Source: Methyloprofundus sp.
Lineage (GTDB): Bacteria > Pseudomonadota > Gammaproteobacteria > Methylococcales > Methylomonadaceae
DNA: 5,429 nt
Assembly: GCA_030636485.1 (NCBI GenBank)
Contig: DAOVWV010000139.1
Coordinates: 1-5,429 of the forward strand
Reading direction: 5' to 3'
Part shown: piece by piece, positions 1-4,531 of the stretch
Numbering within the stretch: position 1 is the first letter of the stretch
Layout: each line of letters opens with the position of its first letter
The notes under the pieces: model-generated
What the model was told of the DNA's origin: nothing
Database searches by the model: none
Seen by the model: only the letters and a program-made list of their open reading frames with translations
Position numbers and translations under genes: made by a program

Positions 1-693
1 AAGCTAATTGACGGCCTTATTGATGGTATGCCTACTGTTGATGCCGACATGGCTGTTTGCCCGCCCTTTTTGTACATTCCTGAAGTAAGTCAGCGTTTAG
101 CAAATACTTCAATTAGCTGGGGTGCGCAAAATGTTGCAACTCATACTGAAGGCGCTTATACAGGCGAAATCGCGGCAGTCATGCTGCAAGATTTTAACTG
201 TAAATATGCGATTGTCGGACACTCAGAGCGTAGAGCAAACTATGCAGATACTGATATTAGCGTTGCAGAGCGATTTCAGCAGGCAATTGATGCTGACATC
301 ATACCTGTTCTTGCTATCGGAGAGTTACTGGAAGATAGAGAGCAAGGTAGAACCTTTGATGTTGTTGCCAAGCAACTGAATGCTGTTATTGAGTTTTCTG
401 GGATAGACAATTTTAAAAATGCCGTTATTGCTTACGAGCCAGTTTGGGCGATAGGCACAGGCAAGACAGCATCAGCAGAACAGGCACAGGAAGTACACCT
501 TTATATCCGTCAATTACTCGCGGAGAAAAACCAGCAAATTGCTGAAAACATGCAAATTCTCTATGGCGGTAGCGTAAAACCCCAGAATGCTGAAGCTTTA
601 TTTGCAATGCCAGATATTGATGGCGCTTTAGTCGGTGGAGATTCGCTGAGTGCGGACTCTTTTTTAAAGATTTACTCTTCATTTCAAAAATAA
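1..693 (+). CDS. tpiA: Triosephosphate isomerase, 5' end cut by the window
   Basis: TpiA interconverts dihydroxyacetone phosphate and glyceraldehyde 3-phosphate in the cytoplasm, in glycolysis and gluconeogenesis. The frame is open from base 1 (KLIDGLIDG...), so the ATG at 28 is internal; by comparison with the E. coli enzyme roughly 20-25 residues are missing, including the N-terminal Asn/Lys active-site pair. Visible landmarks are GAQNV, GHSERR with the electrophilic His (codon 220-222), YEPVWAIGTGK with the catalytic Glu (codon 436-438) and flexible loop 6, YGGSV, and the phosphate-binding DGALVGG near the C terminus. Two positions are atypical: the strand normally reading C(V/I)GE has Ala (codon 313-315, AIGE), and VGGASL is VGGDSL (Asp codon 640-642). 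The gene lies one base upstream of secG and is probably co-transcribed with it. The identification is very secure. Confidence 0.97.
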   Translation, partial: KLIDGLIDGMPTVDADMAVCPPFLYIPEVSQRLANTSISWGAQNVATHTEGAYTGEIAAVMLQDFNCKYAIVGHSERRANYADTDISVAERFQQAIDADIIPVLAIGELLEDREQGRTFDVVAKQLNAVIEFSGIDNFKNAVIAYEPVWAIGTGKTASAEQAQEVHLYIRQLLAEKNQQIAENMQILYGGSVKPQNAEALFAMPDIDGALVGGDSLSADSFLKIYSSFQK

Positions 694-694
694 A

Positions 695-1231
695 ATGTAT
701 CAAGTTATTATAGTAGGTCATGTCCTGGTAGGCTTAGGCGTTATAGGACTAGTATTAATACAGCACGGAAAAGGTGCTGATGCAGGTGCTGCTTTTGGTA
801 GTGGTTCATCAGGCACAGTTTTTGGCGCACAAGGCTCAGCCTCATTCCTATCTAGAACAACCGCTATCTTAGCCGCCGTTTTTTTCTCAACCAGCTTAGC
901 ACTTGCAGTCATGAGTGGTAAGCTAGGTAATGATGCTGATCTTATGGATATTCCTGCTGCAGAACAGGCGGCAATGGAAGTACCTACCATTGAAGGTGAT
1001 CAACCTATCGTTGCCACGCCTATTGATGCGGCGGAAGAGCTACCACAAATTGCAGGTGATAAAGTTGTTACCATTGAAACTGAGCAAGCTATTGCTGTCG
1101 AAGAAGTTCAATCACAAATTGTAGACATCGTAGACGAAGAAGCTGTCATTGCAGTTGAACAACCGACCGTTGATGAAGGGATACCTAATATTCCTGAAGA
1201 AGACTTTGACACTTTGCATACAGCTCCATAA
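695..1231 (+). CDS. secG: Protein-export channel subunit SecG with long acidic tail
   Basis: SecG is the small inner-membrane partner of SecY and SecE in the Sec translocon. The 178-residue product begins MYQVIIVGHVLVGLGVIGLV, a first membrane helix (about 3-22). The signature LIQHGKGADAGAAFGSGSSG follows, then TVFGAQGSASFLSR and a second helix (about 55-73). E. coli SecG has 110 residues; here everything after about residue 78 is an extra-long, Pro-containing tail with about 26 Asp/Glu and a single Lys. The ATG follows the tpiA stop after one base and no Shine-Dalgarno sequence is visible, so translation is probably coupled to tpiA. A tRNA-Leu gene begins seven bases after the stop, in the order also seen in E. 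coli (secG-leuU). The N-terminal half is a confident match; the tail is low-complexity and its role is unknown. Confidence 0.95.
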   Translation: MYQVIIVGHVLVGLGVIGLVLIQHGKGADAGAAFGSGSSGTVFGAQGSASFLSRTTAILAAVFFSTSLALAVMSGKLGNDADLMDIPAAEQAAMEVPTIEGDQPIVATPIDAAEELPQIAGDKVVTIETEQAIAVEEVQSQIVDIVDEEAVIAVEQPTVDEGIPNIPEEDFDTLHTAP

Positions 1232-1238
1232 TACACAT

Positions 1239-1323
1239 GCCGATGTGGTGAAATTGGTAGACACGCCATCTTGAGGGGGTGGTGACGCAAGTCGTGCCGG
1301 TTCAAATCCGGCCATCGGCACCA
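1239..1323 (+). tRNA. leuU: tRNA-Leu (anticodon GAG), CCA encoded
   Basis: A full class II cloverleaf can be folded by eye. The acceptor stem GCCGATG (1239-1245) pairs perfectly with CATCGGC (1313-1319). The D arm runs from GTG (1248-1250) to CAC (1262-1264), with the conserved GG in its loop. The anticodon stem CCATC/GGTGG (1266-1270, 1278-1282) closes a loop TTGAGGG with anticodon GAG at 1273-1275. The long variable arm 1283-1295 contains GAC-GCAA-GTC, and the T arm GCCGG/CCGGC (1296-1300, 1308-1312) encloses TTCAAAT. The discriminator base is A1320 and CCA is encoded at 1321-1323. It reads CUC and CUU leucine codons. It sits immediately behind secG and ahead of a terminator, so it is likely processed from the tpiA-secG transcript. 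Confidence 0.97.
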
Positions 1324-1355
1324 AATACACATTCAGTGAAGTCTGCTGGAATTCT

Positions 1356-1391
1356 AAAAGCCCACACCCGATAAGGTGTTGGGCTTTTTTT
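1356..1391 (+). terminator. Intrinsic terminator of the tpiA-secG-tRNA-Leu unit
   Basis: The arm AAAAGCCCACACC (1356-1368) pairs with GGTGTTGGGCTTTT across a six-base loop (1369-1374), with one bulged T, and is followed by a run of seven T (1385-1391). The GC-rich stem plus U-tract is a textbook Rho-independent terminator for plus-strand transcripts, 33 bases after the tRNA. The opposite strand has only four T after the stem, so it should act mainly in the plus direction. Confidence 0.88.
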
Positions 1392-1409
1392 ATGTCCGCT
1401 AGTGCCCAT

Positions 1410-1440
1410 AAAAAAGCCTTTACACACCACCATAAAGGCT
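1410..1440 (-). terminator. Intrinsic terminator of the minus-strand small gene
   Basis: A perfect 8-bp inverted repeat AGCCTTTA (1415-1422) / TAAAGGCT (1433-1440) with a ten-base loop is flanked on its left by A1410-A1414. Read on the minus strand this is a stem followed by TTTTTT, i.e. a Rho-independent terminator. It lies 30 bases downstream of the stop codon of the small minus-strand gene at 1471-1599 and faces the tRNA terminator only about 20 bases away. Confidence 0.75.
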
Positions 1441-1470
1441 GCCCAAGCTCTAAGGATAAGCCCTATAAGG

Positions 1471-1599
1471 TCAGTGGTTCCATAAGCTCCTACCCTTACC
1501 CTTTTTTCTACGATGTCTTTTAGTGAAAGTTATCGCTCCAATCAATAAGAGAGGCCATGATACAAAAAAAAGCGTTTTAAATATAAGTAACCATTCCAT
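1471..1599 (-). CDS. Small single-pass membrane protein, 42 residues, unknown function
   Basis: On the minus strand an ATG (1599-1597) opens a 42-codon frame ending in TGA (1473-1471). The product starts MEWLLIFKTLFFVSWPLLLI and continues GAITFTKRHRRKKGKGRSLW, ending NH. Residues 3-25 form a convincing hydrophobic helix rich in Leu, Phe and Trp. It is followed by a strongly basic stretch (KRHRRKKGKGR, 27-37), which by the positive-inside rule predicts the N terminus outside and the C terminus in the cytoplasm. Gene-like signals support it: a consensus GAGGAG Shine-Dalgarno eight bases before the ATG, and a minus-strand intrinsic terminator 30 bases after the stop. It is divergent from purM and convergent with the tRNA-Leu unit. 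I do not recognise the family. Its shortness means chance cannot be excluded, but signal, topology and terminator agree. Confidence 0.62.
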   Translation of the reverse strand: MEWLLIFKTLFFVSWPLLLIGAITFTKRHRRKKGKGRSLWNH

Positions 1600-1607
1600 A
1601 TTCGCTG

Positions 1608-1613
1608 CTCCTC
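1608..1613 (-). promoter_or_regulatory. Shine-Dalgarno site of the small minus-strand gene
   Basis: GAGGAG on the minus strand, followed by an eight-base spacer and ATG. This is the best ribosome binding site in the window: secG, the Tim44-like gene and the carrier-protein gene have no clear one, and purM has only a weak AAGAG. It is one of the main reasons for calling the 42-residue gene and for choosing its start. Confidence 0.65.
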
Positions 1614-1737
1614 ATTTTATGATGTCTATTTTGAATGTGTTTTTAAAAAAAATATCCAAAAGACCGACTCAGTCACTTGTAACTCATAAGGCATTGATTG
1701 ATTATTAAAATCACTTTTCCTTACAACCTTAACCAAG

Positions 1738-1747
1738 TGAGTACTCA
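1738..1747. repeat. Palindrome TGAGTACTCA within a longer inverted repeat
   Basis: A perfect 10-bp palindrome lies directly upstream of the -35 region of a candidate promoter (1758-1786). An outer inverted pair, AAGTG (1735-1739) and CACTT (1755-1759), surrounds it. The position suits an operator for a dimeric regulator, but a short AT-rich palindrome can occur by chance. Confidence 0.25.
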
Positions 1748-1757
1748 TTATCTCCAC

Positions 1758-1786
1758 TTAAGATTGTAACGTCAGCACATTATAAT
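1758..1786 (+). promoter_or_regulatory. Candidate distal sigma70 promoter toward purM
   Basis: TTAAGA (1758-1763, 4 of 6 to TTGACA), a 17-base spacer, then a perfect TATAAT (1781-1786). Transcription would begin near 1793 and give a leader of about 140 bases before purM. The -10 is part of ATTATAAT (1779-1786), which is self-complementary, so the opposite strand also reads TATAAT and could fire toward the small minus-strand gene, although its -35 match is poor. Confidence 0.45.
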
Positions 1787-1802
1787 TTAAAGGCATGTTT
1801 CA

Positions 1803-1830
1803 GTTTATAGGCCATAAACATATAGTTTAT
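1803..1830. repeat. Phased GTTTAT/ATAAAC half-sites
   Basis: GTTTAT (1803-1808), its reverse complement ATAAAC (1814-1819) and GTTTAT again (1825-1830) start exactly 11 bases apart, so all three fall on about the same face of the helix. The second and third form a perfect inverted repeat around ATATA; the first and second form another around AGGCC. The set lies between the two candidate purM promoters, which suits an operator array; binding protein unknown. Confidence 0.35.
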
Positions 1831-1861
1831 AAAAAAGCGATAAATCTCGATATTTGTTTTG

Positions 1862-1891
1862 TTGGTACTCCTTAATTTTGTCTTGTACAAT
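1862..1891 (+). promoter_or_regulatory. Candidate proximal sigma70 promoter of purM
   Basis: TTGGTA (1862-1867) and TACAAT (1886-1891, 5 of 6 to TATAAT) are separated by 18 bases. Initiation near 1898 would give a leader of about 35 bases to the purM GTG. No PurR-type operator (the 16-bp ACGCAAACGTTTGCGT-like box) is visible nearby. Confidence 0.45.
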
Positions 1892-1932
1892 AAGCAGCAG
1901 AATCCTTTAATTTTACCAGTAAGAGAACACCC

Positions 1933-2982
1933 GTGAGTGAAGAAAAACAAGAGAGCTTAAACTATAAAAGTGCTGGCGTTGATATTGAAGCTGGCAACAG
2001 CCTTGTTGAGCGCATCAAACCCATTGCTGCAAGAACCAGAATCCCGGGCGTTATGTCTGGCCTAGGCGGCTTTGGTTCCATGTTTGAACTACCGTTAGAC
2101 CGCTATAAACAGCCTATTTTAGTCTCAGGTACCGATGGCGTAGGCACTAAATTAAAACTCGCCATTGATTTAAATATACATAATACTGTTGGTATTGACC
2201 TAGTGGGCATGTGCGTTAACGATATTATCGTACAAGGTGCAGAGTCACTGTTTTTTCTGGATTATTTTGCTACCGGTAAATTAGATGTCGATACTGCCGC
2301 CTCCGTTATTGAAGGCATCGGTAAAGGCTGCGAGCTTGCCGGTGCCGCATTAGTCGGTGGTGAAACGGCGGAAATGCCGGGCATGTATGCTGATGGCGAA
2401 TACGATCTGGCAGGTTTTTGTGTAGGCATCGTCGAAAAAGAAGCCATTATTGACGGCTCAAAAGTGGCAGCAGGTGATAAGCTGATCGGTATTGCTTCTT
2501 CTGGCCCGCATTCAAATGGCTATTCTCTCATTCGTAAAATCATTGAGCGTAGCAATATTTCGCTAACCGAGCTATTGGCTGGCAAACCACTGGCTGAGCA
2601 CTTACTGGAGCCTACGCGTATTTATGTTAAACCACTATTGCAGTTAATCAACAAGGTACCTGTTCATGCGATGGCGCATATTACCGGGGGTGGTATTACC
2701 GAAAACCTGCCGAGGGTACTGCCTGAGGGATTAAGTGCCAATATCAACCTGAATACCTGGGCATTTCCGGATATTTTTCAGTGGCTACAGGAACAAGGTA
2801 ATGTCACTCAGGCAGATATGTTGACAACCTTCAACTGTGGTATCGGCATGATCGTCTGCGTTGCCGCTGAAGATGAAGCAGCAACGATTGCCACACTTCA
2901 AGAACAAGGTGAACAGGCTTTTGCTATCGGTGAAATCATGAGTACGCCGGGTAAAAACCAGGTTGATTACTCTACAAAATAG
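1933..2982 (+). CDS. purM: Phosphoribosylformylglycinamidine cyclo-ligase (AIR synthetase)
   Basis: PurM closes the imidazole ring of formylglycinamidine ribonucleotide using ATP to give aminoimidazole ribonucleotide, the fifth step of de novo purine synthesis in the cytoplasm. The 349-residue length matches the E. coli enzyme (345). Family landmarks appear in order: [14 protein letters not shown] near the N terminus, [12 protein letters not shown], the Asp-containing [91 protein letters not shown] and TFNCGIGM. Translation starts at GTG 1933, just before the conserved N terminus, with a weak AAGAG ribosome site (1921-1925) seven bases upstream. No in-frame alternative fits better. In many gammaproteobacteria purN follows purM; here the next gene is unrelated and 235 bases away, so purM appears monocistronic. 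Identification is very secure. Confidence 0.97.
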   Translation: MSEEKQESLNYKSAGVDIEAGNSLVERIKPIAARTRIPGVMSGLGGFGSMFELPLDRYKQPILVSGTDGVGTKLKLAIDLNIHNTVGIDLVGMCVNDIIVQGAESLFFLDYFATGKLDVDTAASVIEGIGKGCELAGAALVGGETAEMPGMYADGEYDLAGFCVGIVEKEAIIDGSKVAAGDKLIGIASSGPHSNGYSLIRKIIERSNISLTELLAGKPLAEHLLEPTRIYVKPLLQLINKVPVHAMAHITGGGITENLPRVLPEGLSANINLNTWAFPDIFQWLQEQGNVTQADMLTTFNCGIGMIVCVAAEDEAATIATLQEQGEQAFAIGEIMSTPGKNQVDYSTK

Positions 2983-3031
2983 ACCTTTACACCCCACTTG
3001 CCATTAATAACATAGGATCTACTGACAATAG

Positions 3032-3062
3032 GAAGCGCATCAAGCACCGAAAGATGCGCTTC
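3032..3062. repeat. Perfect 10-bp hairpin downstream of purM
   Basis: GAAGCGCATC (3032-3041) and GATGCGCTTC (3053-3062) pair without mismatch around an 11-base loop, 49 bases after the purM stop. Neither strand has a T-run after the stem, so it is not a canonical intrinsic terminator. It may stabilise the purM mRNA 3' end, act with Rho, or be a dispersed palindromic element. Confidence 0.55.
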
Positions 3063-3130
3063 GCACCTCAGCACATTCTATTGCTATCATCTTAATTTAA
3101 GGGCAATGATATTCCCCGTGAGATAGACCT

Positions 3131-3159
3131 TTGGGGTTCAAACACTAGTTTTTTATAGA
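3131..3159 (+). promoter_or_regulatory. Weak candidate promoter of the Tim44-like gene
   Basis: TTGGGG (3131-3136), 17 bases, then TATAGA (3154-3159). Both hexamers are imperfect. The 10-mer TATAGATTCA beginning at 3154 recurs exactly at 4276-4285, just before the carrier-protein gene, which adds some weight. A related TATAGAC-ATTCA lies at 3190-3201. Confidence 0.3.
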
Positions 3160-3217
3160 TTCAACCTCATACTAAAGATATGCCCGTCTTATAGACATTC
3201 ACTAACCCATTCTCACT

Positions 3218-4213
3218 ATGAATAAATTATCTAGCCTATTTTTAACATTCATCATTGCCAGCACTTTAACCTTTGCAGGCATTTCCGATGCCGAAGCTAA
3301 ACGGTTTGGGGGAGCGCGCTCCTTTGGAAGCACCTCAAAATACAGTAAATCCTATAACCGAAAATCTTCTAGCTCGACTAAAAAAACAGCCAGCCAACAG
3401 CAAGCCCATAACCAGAATCAAACCGCGCGACAAACCATGTCTAAGCGTGGTGGCTTAATGGGCTTATTAGGGGGCTTGGCATTAGGCGGCTTATTAGGCT
3501 CTCTCTTTTTTGGTGGTGCCTTTGAAAATTTTAACTTTATGGATATTCTTCTCTTTGGGGGGATTGCTTTTCTATTATTTAAACTCTTTGCTGCGAAAGC
3601 TGGGAGGCGAACCACTGCAACAGCCTATGGGAATAACGCTGATACCAGTACTTCACAGACCAAGCCTGAGCCTAAACCTCTAAGTAGTAGCTACCAACGC
3701 TCAAATAGTGCAGCGACTAATGACGCAGGTTTCGATACAGATATTTTTTCTAAAAAAGGTCAGGCAGCCAGCTTTAATGCTACTGATGATAGTAATAACC
3801 AGACTGAAGAACAGCTCGTTGAAGATGCCATTGTTTTACCAAAAGATTTTGATGAACAGGATTTTCTGCAAGGTGCCCAGGGAGCTTTTAAAATGTTACA
3901 GACAGCCTGGGATAAAAAAGACCTGGCTGAAATCCGTAGCTTAACGACCGATAAAGTGTTTGCTGAAATTCAAACACAAATTAAAGCATCCGATACTGAA
4001 AACCATACGGATATTTTAAAAATTGAAGCGGAATTACTTGAGATTCGCGAAATAGGCAATGAACTTGAAGCGGTGGTATTGTTCGATACTTTAATGCGTG
4101 AGGAAGTGAGTGCTCACCCAGAGCAAGTTCGCGAAGTATGGACCTTTATCAAAGCAAAAAACAGTCTACAGGCTAAATGGTATCTGGATGGTTTGCAACA
4201 GCTAGAGAACTAA
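3218..4213 (+). CDS. Tim44-like domain membrane/exported protein
   Basis: The 331-residue product resembles bacterial Tim44-domain proteins. A signal peptide (1-27) ends in DAEA and is followed by KRFGGARSFG, the KRFGGGRSFG-type motif usual after the cleavage site in this group. Next come a Ser/Gln/Asn/Lys-rich linker (about 38-77), a Gly/Leu-rich hydrophobic segment (about 79-100, GGLALGGLLGSLFFGG), FENFNFMDILLFGG and a second hydrophobic helix (about 108-126). A polar linker (about 127-205) leads to the C-terminal Tim44-like fold (about 210-331) beginning LPKDFDEQDFLQGAQGAFK and ending in a WTFIKA...WYLDGLQQLE strand pattern. Mitochondrial Tim44 tethers the import motor; the role of the gammaproteobacterial relatives is not established, and envelope protein assembly is a guess. 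The ATG has no clear Shine-Dalgarno, but the signal peptide fixes the start well. It is preceded by its own spacer and is probably not in an operon with purM. Confidence 0.88.
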   Translation: MNKLSSLFLTFIIASTLTFAGISDAEAKRFGGARSFGSTSKYSKSYNRKSSSSTKKTASQQQAHNQNQTARQTMSKRGGLMGLLGGLALGGLLGSLFFGGAFENFNFMDILLFGGIAFLLFKLFAAKAGRRTTATAYGNNADTSTSQTKPEPKPLSSSYQRSNSAATNDAGFDTDIFSKKGQAASFNATDDSNNQTEEQLVEDAIVLPKDFDEQDFLQGAQGAFKMLQTAWDKKDLAEIRSLTTDKVFAEIQTQIKASDTENHTDILKIEAELLEIREIGNELEAVVLFDTLMREEVSAHPEQVREVWTFIKAKNSLQAKWYLDGLQQLEN

Positions 4214-4223
4214 TCAATATCTT

Positions 4224-4245
4224 GCAGGGGCTTTGTTGTCCCTGC
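4224..4245. repeat. Short hairpin after the Tim44-like gene
   Basis: GCAGGG (4224-4229) pairs with CCCTGC (4240-4245) around ten bases, starting 11 bases after the stop codon. No T-run follows on the plus strand. It may be a weak or Rho-assisted terminator, or it may allow read-through into the carrier-protein gene 81 bases downstream. Confidence 0.35.
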
Positions 4246-4294
4246 CAGCTTTCCCGCTAAATACACTATAGAAAATATAGATTCACACTCTAAT

Positions 4295-4531
4295 ATGAAA
4301 CAAAAAATCCGCGAATTTATCTTTAATGAACTTATTTTTGTCGCTGAACCTGAAAAATTCTCAGATGATGATGATTTATTAGAAGCTGGATTAGATAGCA
4401 TGGGTATTATGCGTTTGATTATGCATGTTGAAGAACAATTTAATGTCACCCTGCCCGACTCTGAAATTGACCCTGATAACGTTAACTCATTCAATGCTCT
4501 GGAGCAGTGGATATTAAAATACCAAGCATGA
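4295..4531 (+). CDS. Stand-alone acyl/peptidyl carrier protein
   Basis: The 78-residue product has the size and four-helix layout of a discrete phosphopantetheine carrier protein. Residues 24-36 read DDDDLLEAGLDSM, with Ser35 in the DSM motif as the predicted 4'-phosphopantetheine attachment site. An acidic helix II follows (IMRLIMHVEEQFNV), then the LPDSEIDPDNVNSFNAL segment leading to helix IV. It would carry acyl or aminoacyl groups as thioesters in the cytoplasm. It is unlikely to be the housekeeping fatty-acid AcpP, which has GADSLD at this site and sits among fab genes. This sequence looks more like the free carrier proteins of secondary-metabolite or modified-lipid loci. Its TGA overlaps the ATG of the next gene (ATGA, 4528-4531), tying it to the condensation-like enzyme. 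No Shine-Dalgarno precedes the ATG. The substrate cannot be told from the sequence. Confidence 0.9.
   Translation: MKQKIREFIFNELIFVAEPEKFSDDDDLLEAGLDSMGIMRLIMHVEEQFNVTLPDSEIDPDNVNSFNALEQWILKYQA

Noticed and set aside
425..990. Minus-strand frames of 90-98 codons opposite tpiA and secG
   Set aside because: Shadows of two well-identified genes on the other strand.
1108..1332. Two minus-strand frames of 72-74 codons across the secG end and tRNA
   Set aside because: They are antisense to a perfect tRNA and to secG. The MAGFEPAR-type translation is the well-known false protein obtained by reading the antisense strand of a tRNA.
1481..1491. A second tiny frame (MEPLTL) with an AGGAG just upstream, overlapping the end of the 42-residue gene
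   Set aside because: Six codons only, with the AGGAG lying inside the coding sequence. It is most likely chance.
1410..1500. A minus-strand structured small RNA (6S, SRP or RsmY type) ending at the 1410 terminator
   Set aside because: No match to remembered conserved segments of those RNAs and too few GGA loops. The membrane peptide frame explains the region better, though a 3' UTR-derived RNA is possible.
1523..1708. Plus-strand 61-codon frame starting with GTG
   Set aside because: No ribosome site and no recognisable or structured product. It is antisense to the small minus-strand gene, which has better signals.
4224..4245. Canonical terminator after the Tim44-like gene
   Set aside because: Only six base pairs and no T-run, so it is listed as a hairpin only.
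4507..4527. GTG at 4507 as start of the condensation-like gene
   Set aside because: GGAG lies only two bases before it, too close for normal initiation. The ATG at 4528 gives the common ATGA coupling. It cannot be fully excluded.
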